From Archangium lipolyticum (GTDB lineage: Bacteria; Myxococcota; Myxococcia; Myxococcales; Myxococcaceae): 64,000 nucleotides of DNA. Under the pieces are notes generated by a model. That model was not told the DNA's origin and searched no databases. It saw only the letters and a list, made by a program, of their open reading frames with translations. The stretch covers positions 62,001 through 126,000 of the forward strand of contig NZ_JANKBZ010000027.1 in assembly GCF_024623785.1 (NCBI RefSeq), written 5' to 3'. The position numbers and the translations under genes are program-made. The first letter of the stretch is position 1. Every line of letters starts with the position of its first letter. This document shows, in pieces, positions 33,638 to 41,592 of this stretch.

Positions 33638-34780
33638 ATGTCCGTCTGCATCCTCAGCGTCGATGACGTCCGCCGTGCCCTGTCCATCCGTGACCTGACC
33701 GACCCTTCCTCCGGCCCCCATGCCATGCAGCGTCTCGTCGACGACGCGCTCGCCGCCCTCCGTGAAGCGTGGCGGTGTGACGTCCGCCTGCACCGGCGCA
33801 GCCCCATCGTCTCCATCACCGACAACTACGACCGGCTGCGCTACCCACCCGAGGGCGCCGCGCGCGACGCCCGCTACACCCGCTACGTCTGTGACACCGC
33901 CCTGCTGCGCACCCAGACCTCGGCGATGATTCCTCCGCTGCTCCGTCAGCTCGCCGCCTCACCCCAGCCTCCCGAGGACGTGCTGCTCGCCTGCCCCGGG
34001 CTCGTCTACCGGCGCGACTGCATCGACCGGTTGCACACCGGCGAGCCCCACCAGATGGACCTCTGGCGCGTCCGGCGCGGAGCACCCCTCGGCACGGAGG
34101 AGCTGCTTCTCATGGTGGAAACCGTGGTGCACGCCCTGCTGCCCGGACGCGAACTGCGCACCACTCCCGCCCGTCACCCGTACACCACGGATGGCTTGCA
34201 GATCGACGTCCGGCACGGGGCGGAGTGGGTGGAGATCGGCGAGTGCGGCCTCGCCCACCCGGCGCTGCTCGCCGAGAGCGGGCTCGACACGGCGCACACC
34301 ACCGGGCTCGCCATGGGGCTCGGCATGGACCGCATCCTCATGCTGCGCAAGGGCCTCGACGACATCCGCCTGCTGCGCTCCGAGGACCCGCGCATCGCCT
34401 CGCAGTTGCTCGACCTGGAGCCCTACCGCGAGGTGTCCTCCATGCCCGCCGTCCGCCGCGACCTGTCCCTGGTGCTCGAGGGCGACACCACCTCCGAGGA
34501 GCTCGGAGACGTCGTACGTGCCGTGCTCGGCCCCCGGGCCGACGTGGTGGAGACCGTCGAGGTGCTCTCGGAGACGCCCTATGAGGCGCTGCCGCCCGCC
34601 GCCATCCAGCGGCTCGGCATCTCACCCGGGCAGAAGAACGTGCTGCTGCGCGTGGTGCTGCGCGCGCTCGACCGCTCGCTGACCCACGCCGAGTGCAACG
34701 AGCTGCGCGACACCCTCTACGCCGCTCTGCACCGGGGCACCGCCTGGCAGTGGGCGGCGGCTGCTCCCGCACACCCCTGA
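33638..34780 (+). CDS. PheS-related stand-alone ligase with FDX-ACB domain
   Basis: 380 residues from ATG 33638. Residues about 40-260 resemble the class II catalytic core of phenylalanyl-tRNA synthetase alpha: YDRLRYPPEGAARDARYTRYVCDTALLRTQTSAMIPPLLR (motif 2 region), DLWRV, and motif 3 GLAMGLGMDRILMLRKGLDDIRLLRSEDPRIASQLLDL. A C-terminal FDX-ACB anticodon-binding-like domain follows (RRDLSLVLEGDTTSEELGDVVRAVLG, then QKNVLLRVVLRALDRSLTHAE). The arrangement is that of monomeric mitochondrial PheRS, but the N-terminal tRNA-binding coiled coil is missing. I recall such proteins being catalogued as a PheS-related 'mystery ligase' (SrmL). The substrate is unknown; a true PheST pair is expected elsewhere. 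Confidence 0.75.
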   Translation: MSVCILSVDDVRRALSIRDLTDPSSGPHAMQRLVDDALAALREAWRCDVRLHRRSPIVSITDNYDRLRYPPEGAARDARYTRYVCDTALLRTQTSAMIPPLLRQLAASPQPPEDVLLACPGLVYRRDCIDRLHTGEPHQMDLWRVRRGAPLGTEELLLMVETVVHALLPGRELRTTPARHPYTTDGLQIDVRHGAEWVEIGECGLAHPALLAESGLDTAHTTGLAMGLGMDRILMLRKGLDDIRLLRSEDPRIASQLLDLEPYREVSSMPAVRRDLSLVLEGDTTSEELGDVVRAVLGPRADVVETVEVLSETPYEALPPAAIQRLGISPGQKNVLLRVVLRALDRSLTHAECNELRDTLYAALHRGTAWQWAAAAPAHP

Positions 34781-34811
34781 AGGGCGCCCCGGTGGCTCGC
34801 GGCGGAGGTGA

Positions 34812-35477
34812 CTACTCCGCCGCGCTGGCGTCGGCGCCCTGCTTCGCCGCCTCGCGAGCCGCCTGCCCGCGCACCTGCATCGAGCCCAGCATCCGGTCGA
34901 TCCACCGGTGGCTGATGCCGAAGTTCTTGTCCGGGCAGGCGAAGTGGTGCGCCATGTGGTGCGCGCGCAGCGCCTTGCCCCAGTTCGTCCACGGCTTCTT
35001 GTAGTGCACCGCCCAGTGCAGGTAGTCGTAGGCGAGGTAGCCCACCACGATGCCGACGAAGTAGGGAATCGTGGCGTCCGGCCGGCCCACCAGCCACAGC
35101 AGCCCGCCGATGACGATGGCCAGCGGGATGCTCGCGCCCAGCGGCATCACCAGCCGCTGCGGATCATCCGGGTACGTGTGGTGGTAGCCGTGGATGATGG
35201 CGTGGAAGCGCCGGGTGAGCGGCCCGTTCCCCTCCCAGTGGAAGAGGTTGCGGTGCAGCGTGTACTCCATGAAGCACCACGTGAGGTATCCCAGGGGCGC
35301 GAACAGCGCGACCATGCCCGGGCGGGTCGTCCCGCTCCACAGGCCCCAGGCCAGCATGGCCGTGATGATCGGGATGTAGAAGATGAACGGGGTGACGGGG
35401 TGGATCTTCGAGGCGGCTTCGAGGAAGTTGTTCTCGAACATCCGCGCGGAGGAGTGGCGCTCGTACTCGGTCTTCAT
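34812..35477 (-). CDS. Fatty acid hydroxylase/sterol desaturase family protein
   Basis: 221 residues from ATG 35477. Four membrane segments surround His clusters of the membrane di-iron family: EYTLHRNLFHWEG, HAIIHGYHHTYPDDPQRLVMP, HWAVHYKK and RAHHMAHHFACPDKNFGIS. The closest pattern is fatty acid 2-hydroxylase (the FA2H/Scs7 catalytic part without the cytochrome b5 domain), which hydroxylates acyl chains of sphingolipid-type molecules. Myxobacteria make 2-hydroxy fatty acids and sphingolipids, so this role is plausible. The end of the gene converges on the PheS-like gene, 31 bases away. Confidence 0.85.
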   Translation of the reverse strand: MKTEYERHSSARMFENNFLEAASKIHPVTPFIFYIPIITAMLAWGLWSGTTRPGMVALFAPLGYLTWCFMEYTLHRNLFHWEGNGPLTRRFHAIIHGYHHTYPDDPQRLVMPLGASIPLAIVIGGLLWLVGRPDATIPYFVGIVVGYLAYDYLHWAVHYKKPWTNWGKALRAHHMAHHFACPDKNFGISHRWIDRMLGSMQVRGQAAREAAKQGADASAAE

Positions 35478-35757
35478 GGCCGTACCAGCTTCGTGGCGGG
35501 GTGTCGGTAGGAGCCGGCCCCCGGAAGGGCAACAGGGGTGTTGCCTGGCGGACACCGCCGGCCTCCTTATATACCCACAGCCCCGGCCGGGTGCGTCACG
35601 AAAAAGGGGGCGAATCCCCGCCCGTGTCCGGTGGATGAAGTGGGCCTCCCCACCCCGTCCCAAGCCGCCTGCCCGCCTGGGCTCCAGGCTTCTGGGCGGC
35701 GCCTACCCTTGGAGCGGAAGTTGCGGCATCCTGGATTTCTCCGGAGGACCTGAACGG

Positions 35758-36207
35758 ATGCGCCGAAGAATCCAGAGCGCCGTGTATGCCACCCTGCTGA
35801 CAGGGAGTGCCCTGTTGTCCGGGGGGGTGAGCGTCGCCAACACCGCCTCTCCCCCCATCCGGGTGGATGTGTCCACGGACGCGCTGGAGTCCGGCACTCC
35901 CGTGCGCACCGCGGCGCCCGCCTCGCTCGTGCACCTCGTGCTCGCGCAGGCCTCACCCAAGAAGGACGCGGACCCCGCCGCCCTCTTCGCGCGCCTGGGC
36001 TGCACCCTGTGCCACGCCCCGGGCGCGCGCTACCACGACCGCATCGTCAAGGCCGCCAGCAAGCCCGAACAGGAACTGGCGAAGTGGATCCGCAACCCCG
36101 AGCAGTTCGTCCCCGGCACCTCCATGCCCACGTACGCCTCGCTCATCGACGAGCCCACGGCGCTCATGCTGGCGCGGTGGATCCGCTCGGGTGGCCCCGG
36201 CAAGTAG
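35758..36207 (+). CDS. Exported mono-heme cytochrome c
   Basis: 149 residues from ATG 35758. The N-terminus MRRRIQSAVYATLLTGSALLSGGVSVANTA is a signal peptide. A spacer of about 45 residues leads to one c-type heme site, CTLCH, with Cys82, Cys85 and axial His86. Met123 in VPGTSMPTYASL is the probable sixth ligand. The fold matches a small class I cytochrome c (WIRNPEQFVPGTSMP, LARWIRSGG). It ends 12 bases before the M55 peptidase gene, so the two may be co-transcribed, although no functional link is known. Confidence 0.88.
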   Translation: MRRRIQSAVYATLLTGSALLSGGVSVANTASPPIRVDVSTDALESGTPVRTAAPASLVHLVLAQASPKKDADPAALFARLGCTLCHAPGARYHDRIVKAASKPEQELAKWIRNPEQFVPGTSMPTYASLIDEPTALMLARWIRSGGPGK

Positions 36208-36219
36208 AGGAGGAGCGGT

Positions 36220-37869
36220 ATGCGTGCGCGCCGGGCCCTGCTCGTCGTCGACCTCGAGGGCGTGGCCGGGGTGGACTCCCCCGCCGCGCTCATCTCCGGG
36301 ACTCCCGAGTACGTGCGCTCCCGGGCCCTCCTCACGGCGGAGGTGAACGCCGCGATCGAGGGCCTGCTCGCGGCGGGCTTCCATCAGGTGCGGGTGAGCG
36401 ACAGCCACCTGTGCGGCTCCGGCGAGTCCAACCTGCTGTCCGAGTCGCTGCACCCCTCGGCCGAGCCGTGTTTCCTCGAGGAGGATGCGTACGCCGCTTC
36501 CTTCTTCGACGACGTCCAGGCGGTGGCCTGCCTGGGCATGCACGCGGCGGCGGGCTCGGCGGGCTTCGGCGCACACACGGTGGATCTGCTCGGCGCATGG
36601 ACGTGCGCGGGCCGGGCGCTGTCGGAGGCGGACCTCGTGCTGGCGCTGGCGGCGGAGGCCGGCGTGCCGGCGGTGTTCGTCTCGGGCGACGACGTGCTCC
36701 AGGCCTCGCTGGCTGGCCGCGTGGGCTGCGTGCGCACCAAGGTGGCCCTCTCCGTCACCCGTGCCTCCTCGCGCCCTCCCGAGGAGGTGCTGGTGGAACT
36801 GACCCGCGCCGCCGCGTTCCCGGCCCGGCCGGTGGAGCCCCTCCCGGACGCGCCGCTCGTCCTCACCTTCAAGAGCGGACACCAGGCGGCGCTCGCCGCG
36901 GAGACTGGCGCCCGGCGGTTGGACCGCTACCGCGTGGAGGTGGAGGGCCCCTCCTTCCGCGAGCGCTACACACGGGCGCTGCGCGCCGCGTCGGCCGCGA
37001 GCTCGGTGTTGGCGGACGCGGTGGCGGACGTGCCCGGCAGTCCCGACTTCACCCGTGATGCCTCGGCCCTCTTCCACCTGCCGGGGCCTCCCGTACATCC
37101 GCCCCCACCCGCGACGGAGGCGACGGAGCGGGCACTGCGGGCCTTCCTCTCGCTGACGGAGGAGGGGGACGACGAGTCACGGGCGCTGCGCGCGTTGACG
37201 CTCCACATGTTGGAGGGCCATGCGCCCGGGGCCTTCGCGCGGCTCGGGTTGGGCGCCACGCTGGCGGCGGCGGTGGCCGCGCTGGCGGAGGTTCCATTGG
37301 CGCTCCCCTTCGGGTTGCCCGCCGAGGTGGGCATGTCCCGGGTGGATGCCTGGTACGTGCTCCGCGAGCGGGGCCTGCCCCATGCCCCGCTGGAGCCGGA
37401 GGCCCTCCGCGCCTACCTGGAGTACCTCAATGGCCAGGACGAGGGTCTCCACGCGTGGCTGCTGGGCGAGATGGCCGCCACGTGCGGCATGGACGTGCGC
37501 CTGTCGATTCCCGAACGGGCCCTGCGCTCCACGTGGCGCCTGGCGGACCTCTACTGGCTCACGCACCTGTACCTGCTGGACACCCGCTACCTGCGCTTGC
37601 CGCTGAAGGACCCGGGCGCGGCGGCGTGGACGGAGGAGCTGCTGGTGGCCACGCCCTGGGTGGTGGAGCAGGGCCACGTGGACCTGGCGGCGGAGGTGGC
37701 CTTCTGTCTGCAATGCGCGGGCGAGTCTGGGGGCGGAGCCCACGCGCTCCTCCTGTCGCTGCTCCGCGAGCACCAACGGCCCGACGGCGCGATGGAGGAT
37801 GCGCATGCCACCGCGGGCGCGCTCCTTGCTTTCGCTGGAGCCGAGGAGCGCCATCCGTCCTCGCGGTGA
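36220..37869 (+). CDS. M55 D-aminopeptidase fused to a helical-toroid-like domain
   Basis: 549 residues. Residues 1-275 are an M55 (DppA-type) peptidase. Metal and catalytic positions match DppA: Asp11 and Glu13 in VVDLEGVAGV, His63 in VSDSHLCG, His108 in CLGMHAAAG, His119 in FGAHTVDL and Glu136. DppA cleaves D-amino acid peptides, for example from cell-wall breakdown. The C-terminal 270 residues are extra and alpha-helical (LRAYLEYLNGQDEGLHAWLLGEMAATCG, AEVAFCLQCAGESGG, SLLREHQRPDGAMEDAHATAGALLAFAG). The 'LL..HQ.pdGa.ed..ha' pattern recalls alpha/alpha-toroid repeat proteins, but I do not recognise the family. The fusion is unusual, as most M55 proteins are about 275 residues. Confidence 0.83.
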   Translation: MRARRALLVVDLEGVAGVDSPAALISGTPEYVRSRALLTAEVNAAIEGLLAAGFHQVRVSDSHLCGSGESNLLSESLHPSAEPCFLEEDAYAASFFDDVQAVACLGMHAAAGSAGFGAHTVDLLGAWTCAGRALSEADLVLALAAEAGVPAVFVSGDDVLQASLAGRVGCVRTKVALSVTRASSRPPEEVLVELTRAAAFPARPVEPLPDAPLVLTFKSGHQAALAAETGARRLDRYRVEVEGPSFRERYTRALRAASAASSVLADAVADVPGSPDFTRDASALFHLPGPPVHPPPPATEATERALRAFLSLTEEGDDESRALRALTLHMLEGHAPGAFARLGLGATLAAAVAALAEVPLALPFGLPAEVGMSRVDAWYVLRERGLPHAPLEPEALRAYLEYLNGQDEGLHAWLLGEMAATCGMDVRLSIPERALRSTWRLADLYWLTHLYLLDTRYLRLPLKDPGAAAWTEELLVATPWVVEQGHVDLAAEVAFCLQCAGESGGGAHALLLSLLREHQRPDGAMEDAHATAGALLAFAGAEERHPSSR

Positions 37870-38130
37870 CAGCCCGGGTGGCGACCATCTTCCCAAGGCA
37901 GAGAAAAGCTTTTCCAGGATGACCCTGTAGGGACATGTGCGCGTGGCCCGCGGAGCGTTGAGCGTTCCACGCTCCGTCGAGCACAACGTCGAGCGAAGGA
38001 CTTCTCAGCTGTCGAGAGTCATACCTCCAGGGCTTTTCGCGACTTCCGGCCCATGCTGGGAGAGCCGTGCATCCCCACCCTGATTTTCGGCCCCTGGTGA
38101 TCCCAGGCGGCCGGGAGTCGGAGGTGCGCC

Positions 38131-39108
38131 ATGGGTTTCACGTCTATCAAGGGTCTGCGGAGCGGGATGGCCGGGCGTGGGGCGGGTTGGAGTGTGGCGG
38201 CGTGGGTCCTCACGTCGGTGCTGTCCCTGGTGGGTGCCGTTGGCTGTGGGGTGCAGGAGTCGACCTTCGAGGAGGAGCAGGAGCTGCACACGCAGGAGCG
38301 GGCCATCCAGGAGGACAATGGCCTGTCGCTCAATGGCCTGTCGCTCAATGGCCTGTCGCTCAACGGCCTGTCGCTCAACGGCCTGTCGCTCAACGGCCTG
38401 TCCACCACGGATTTCTCCAATTGGTTCAACGGCAACCCGGCCGGCAATGAGCTGCTGATGCGCTACATCGTCCGCTGCGCGGTGCCCGCGAACCAGACGC
38501 GCAGCTTCACCAACCCCTCCACGGGCGTCGTCTACACGTGGTCGGGCGGGCTGGGTCTGGCGCCGGCCTGGTCGAGCGGAGCCCCGGCCACCGTGGCGGA
38601 GCAGCAGATCATCTCCGCGTGCCTGGGGGCCCACGCCAACAACTACGGGCTGCACGTCTCCATCTCCGTGCTGGGGCGCGACTCGTCCGGGGCGAACATC
38701 CCCTACACCTCCGCCGAGCTGGCGCTCTTCTCCCGGCGCGAGTCGTGCTTCTTCGGCAACGTCTTCAACAACGAGGGGCTCTTCGCCGGCAACGACCGCA
38801 GCGCCCTGGCCGAGGACGAGAGCACCCCGCGCCCGTGCGGACTGAAGGGTTACGGGGCGACGAGCAACGCGGCCTGCGCGCAGCTGAAGCGGATCGGCCA
38901 GTGCGAGCAGTACTGCACGCTGGACCCGAGCGGCACCTTCTACACGCACTGCTCCGTCAACGGCGTGCAGTACAAGCCGCTCACCACCCGCATCCGCTCG
39001 CAGGACGTCCACCGCTGCGGCGATGGCGTCTGCCAGCAGGGCGAGAGCTGCGGCTGGGGCGTCACCGCCGACAGCTGCCTGCTCGACTGTGGCACCTGCG
39101 CCCAGTGA
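38131..39108 (+). CDS. Lipoprotein with NGLSL pentapeptide repeats
   Basis: 325 residues from ATG 38131, with GGAGGTG upstream. A long signal (VAAWVLTSVLSLVGAVGC) ends in a lipobox. A linker (GVQESTFEEEQELHTQERAIQED) precedes nearly six copies of NGLSL, then STTDFSNWFNGNPAGNELLMRYIVRCAVPANQTRSF. The mature domain has many cysteines (RESCFFGN, STPRPCG, NAACAQLKRIGQCEQYCTL) and a C-terminal CGDGVCQQGESCGWGVTADSCLLDCGTC that resembles a Cys-rich 'gdG.C...E.c..cp.DC' module common in myxobacterial surface proteins. I recall NGLSL runs in other lipoproteins of this group; the function is unknown. Confidence 0.85.
   Translation: MGFTSIKGLRSGMAGRGAGWSVAAWVLTSVLSLVGAVGCGVQESTFEEEQELHTQERAIQEDNGLSLNGLSLNGLSLNGLSLNGLSLNGLSTTDFSNWFNGNPAGNELLMRYIVRCAVPANQTRSFTNPSTGVVYTWSGGLGLAPAWSSGAPATVAEQQIISACLGAHANNYGLHVSISVLGRDSSGANIPYTSAELALFSRRESCFFGNVFNNEGLFAGNDRSALAEDESTPRPCGLKGYGATSNAACAQLKRIGQCEQYCTLDPSGTFYTHCSVNGVQYKPLTTRIRSQDVHRCGDGVCQQGESCGWGVTADSCLLDCGTCAQ
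38317..38403 (+). repeat. 15-base tandem repeat encoding NGLSL
   Basis: Five full units and one partial unit of AAYGGCCTGTCGCTC, nearly identical at DNA level (Y changes from T to C after the third unit). Such near-perfect copies suggest recent slippage and possible length variation between strains. Confidence 0.92.
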
Positions 39109-39117
39109 GGGCGGGCC

Positions 39118-40491
39118 TCACCGCTGGCGGCGCTCCACGCGCATGGGCATGGGGCCGCGGGGACGCAGTGAGACGTGGGGCTCGGGCTCCACGGCCACCC
39201 CGGGCACCCCGCGCAGGCGGAAGCGCTGCACCACCATGGCGAGGATGAGCTGCGCCTCCATCATCGCGAAGTTGCTGCCGATGCACTGGCGCTGCCCACC
39301 GCCGAAGGGCAGGTAGGCCCAGCGGGGCCGGTCCTTGCCGTTCTCCGGGAGGAAGCGTGTGGGCTCGAAGCGCTCCGGCTCTGTCCAGAAGTCCGGGTGC
39401 CGGTGGGTGACGTAGGGGACGAGGATGACCATGTCCCCCTTGGGAATCCGATAGCCGTCCACCACGTCCTCCTCCTGGGCCACCCGGGGGATGGCCCAGA
39501 TGGGCGGGTAGAGGCGCATGGCCTCCTCGAAGACGCAGCACACGTAGCGCAACTTCGGCAGGTCCTCCACCGTGGGCACGCGCCCGCCGAGCGCCGTGTC
39601 CACCTCCTCGTGCAGGCGGGCCTCCACCTCGGGGTGCTGCTCCAGCAGGTGGAAGGTCCACGCGAGCGCGGTGGCCGTCGTCTCGTGCCCGGCCAGCAGC
39701 AGCGTCATCACCTCGTCGCGCAGTTGCAGGTCGTCGAAGGCGTCGCCGGTGTCCGCGTCGCACGCCACCATCAGCATGCCGAGCAGATCCTCCGTGTTCG
39801 CGGCGGCTCCCGCGGCGCGGCGCTGGGAGATGATGCCGTTGACGATGCGGTCCAGCGTGTCCGCGGCCTGGCGGAAGGCGCGGTTGGCGCGCGTGGGCAG
39901 CCGGTAGAGCTGGGGCAGGTAGGGCAGGGGGGAGATGATGCGCTCGTTGGTGACGGAGAGCGCCGTGGTGAAGGCCTCGCCCACCTCGCGCGTCTGCTCG
40001 CTCACGTCCGTGCTGAAGAGGGCGCGCACCACCACGGTGAGGGTGAGCCGCATCATCTCCTGGAAGACGGGCAGCGGCTGGCCCGCGTCCACCGGGGGCT
40101 CCCAGGTCTGGAGCATCTCGGCGGTGGTGCGCGTCATCATCTCGCCGAGCGCTGTCAGCCGCTCCTTGTGGAAGGCGGGCTGGGAGAGCCGGCGCTGGCG
40201 CTTCCAGAAGTCGCCCTCGGCGGTGAGCAGGCCGTTGCCCACCAGGGGGCGCGTCTTGTCGAAGACGGTGCCCTTCGTGTAGCGGGCGCTCGCGTCGGCG
40301 AGCACGTGCTTGACGTGGTCCGGGTGGGTGAGCTGCTCCACGAACATGTGGCCCATGCGGTAGCGCACCACATCCCCGAGACGGTTGCGGGTGTTCAGGA
40401 ACAGGCCGAGGGGGTTGTTCGCGCGCTCGAGCAGGTGACCCCAGAGCCAATGGCCCGGGGGCATGGGAGGCAGCGGTGCGGAGGTCGTCAT
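39118..40491 (-). CDS. Cytochrome P450
   Basis: 457 residues from ATG 40491. The P450 signatures are complete: I-helix oxygen-activation motif LLLAGHETTATAL, ExxR in CVFEEAMRLYPP, and the heme-thiolate loop YLPFGGGQRQCIGSNFAM. The N-terminus begins PPMPPGHWLWGHLLERANNPLGLFLNTRNRLGDVV, without a membrane anchor, as in soluble bacterial P450s. Proline-rich start and overall pattern resemble CYP102/CYP4-like fatty-acid or terpenoid hydroxylases. The redox partner is not in the window. The gene converges with the NGLSL lipoprotein; only nine bases separate the stops. Confidence 0.95.
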   Translation of the reverse strand: MTTSAPLPPMPPGHWLWGHLLERANNPLGLFLNTRNRLGDVVRYRMGHMFVEQLTHPDHVKHVLADASARYTKGTVFDKTRPLVGNGLLTAEGDFWKRQRRLSQPAFHKERLTALGEMMTRTTAEMLQTWEPPVDAGQPLPVFQEMMRLTLTVVVRALFSTDVSEQTREVGEAFTTALSVTNERIISPLPYLPQLYRLPTRANRAFRQAADTLDRIVNGIISQRRAAGAAANTEDLLGMLMVACDADTGDAFDDLQLRDEVMTLLLAGHETTATALAWTFHLLEQHPEVEARLHEEVDTALGGRVPTVEDLPKLRYVCCVFEEAMRLYPPIWAIPRVAQEEDVVDGYRIPKGDMVILVPYVTHRHPDFWTEPERFEPTRFLPENGKDRPRWAYLPFGGGQRQCIGSNFAMMEAQLILAMVVQRFRLRGVPGVAVEPEPHVSLRPRGPMPMRVERRQR

Positions 40492-40603
40492 GGTCTTCGG
40501 TCGGGTCGAAAGAGGCGAGCTGTGTGTACGCCGCGTCGCGTCGCGGGGCCAGATTACAGAATTCCACTGACGCCATACGTTCATGCATGCCCGGAGCGAA
40601 ACC

Positions 40604-41152
40604 ATGGTGACGCGACGTGAAATCATCGGAGTCCTGGGTTCGGGGACGGAGGAGCACCGGGCCTGGGTGGAGCCGCTGGCGCGGTGGATCGCCGAGCGGG
40701 GCTTCCACCTGCTGACCGGAGCGGGAGGCGGGGTGATGCGCGCGGCGGCGGAGGCCTTCGTCGCGGTGGAGGGGCGCGAGGGTCTCTCCCTGGGCATCGT
40801 CCCGGGCTCGGTAGAGGACGGCGCCTGGAGGCCGAAGCCGGGCTACCCCAACCCGGCGGTGGAGCTGCCCATCCTCACGCACCTGCCGCTGAGCGGCGAG
40901 CGGGGGACGGAGCCGATGAGCCGCAACCACCTCAACGTGCTCACCGCGCACGCGCTGGTGGTGCTGCCGGGCGGCGCGGGCACGGTGTCCGAGGTGGTGC
41001 TCGCGCTGCGCTACGGCAAGCCGCTCATCCTCTTCGGCCCGCGCGAGGCCTTCCGCGACTTTCCCCCGGAGGTGGAGCGCACGGAGTCCCTGACGCGGGT
41101 GTTGGATTTTCTCATTTCCGCACCGCGTGAGAACACTCCGTCATCGGGTTGA
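40604..41152 (+). CDS. SLOG/LOG-like Rossmann protein (TIGR00725 type)
   Basis: 182 residues from ATG 40604, chosen over ATG 40583 because GGAG lies 7-8 bases upstream. The sequence is a lysine-decarboxylase-like Rossmann fold: IIGVLGSGTEEHRAWVEPLARWIAERGFHLLTGAGGGVMRAAAEAF, then SRNHLNVLTAHALVVLPGGAGTVSEVVLALRYGKPLILFGP. The PGGxGTxxE motif marks nucleotide-binding proteins of the SLOG superfamily, which includes cytokinin-activating LOG enzymes and molybdenum-cofactor carrier-like proteins. It lacks a clear arginine signature that would prove LOG activity, so only a nucleotide-related role is proposed. Confidence 0.8.
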   Translation: MVTRREIIGVLGSGTEEHRAWVEPLARWIAERGFHLLTGAGGGVMRAAAEAFVAVEGREGLSLGIVPGSVEDGAWRPKPGYPNPAVELPILTHLPLSGERGTEPMSRNHLNVLTAHALVVLPGGAGTVSEVVLALRYGKPLILFGPREAFRDFPPEVERTESLTRVLDFLISAPRENTPSSG

Positions 41153-41238
41153 GGTCAGCGGGAACCCGACGCGCTCGTTCCGCGGTTGCTGGGCGCCTGC
41201 CCGCATGCATGATGCGCCGCGCCAAGAAGGAGGCTCCT

Positions 41239-41517
41239 ATGAAGAACCGAATCGTGACGTTGGTGGCGGCCCTGGGACTCGCGATGACCCTGAGCGGCTG
41301 CAAGAGCGACTGCAGTGTCTCCTGCGAGCGGTACCAGGAGTGTGTCTCGGCCAACCTCAACGTGGACCGGTGTACGGACCAGTGCAACTCGAGGTCGGAG
41401 GACGACAAGAATTTCGCGACCCGGGCGGAGGACTGCGCGAAGTGCGTCGAGGACAAGACCTGCTCGGAGGCCAACAGCCGTTGCTGGGACGAGTGCCTCC
41501 CCGTCATCGACGACTGA
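41239..41517 (+). CDS. Small cysteine-rich lipoprotein
   Basis: 92 residues from ATG 41239, preceded by AAGGAGG. The signal MKNRIVTLVAALGLAMTLSGC ends in a good lipobox. The 70-residue mature part has ten further cysteines in C-x3-C spacing: CSVSCERYQEC, DRCTDQC, CAKCVEDKTC, RCWDEC. This is a helix-hairpin-type disulphide scaffold. I do not recognise the family; the pattern of paired C-x3-C suggests antiparallel helices held by disulphides. It is followed by the terminator of the opposite-strand subtilase gene. Confidence 0.8.
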   Translation: MKNRIVTLVAALGLAMTLSGCKSDCSVSCERYQECVSANLNVDRCTDQCNSRSEDDKNFATRAEDCAKCVEDKTCSEANSRCWDECLPVIDD

Positions 41518-41518
41518 G

Positions 41519-41568
41519 AAGAAAAATGCCCACGGCACCGGACGGGGGAATGACCCGGTGCCGTGGGC
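41519..41568 (-). terminator. Intrinsic terminator of the subtilase gene
   Basis: A perfect 14-base-pair stem, GCCCACGGCACCGG (41528-41541) with its complement at 41555-41568, has a 13-base loop. On the minus strand the stem is followed by ATTTTTCTTCTC, a T-run as expected of a Rho-independent terminator for the gene ending at 41593. On the plus strand it may also stop read-through from the lipoprotein gene, but no T-run follows there. Confidence 0.88.
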
Positions 41569-41592
41569 GTGTCGCGCGAGTGGAGGTTCGCG

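Noticed and set aside
39105-39125. Short inverted repeat GTGAGG/CCTCAC at the convergent stops of the NGLSL lipoprotein and P450 genes
   Set aside because: Stem of about six pairs overlapping a stop codon and no T-run; too weak to call a terminator.
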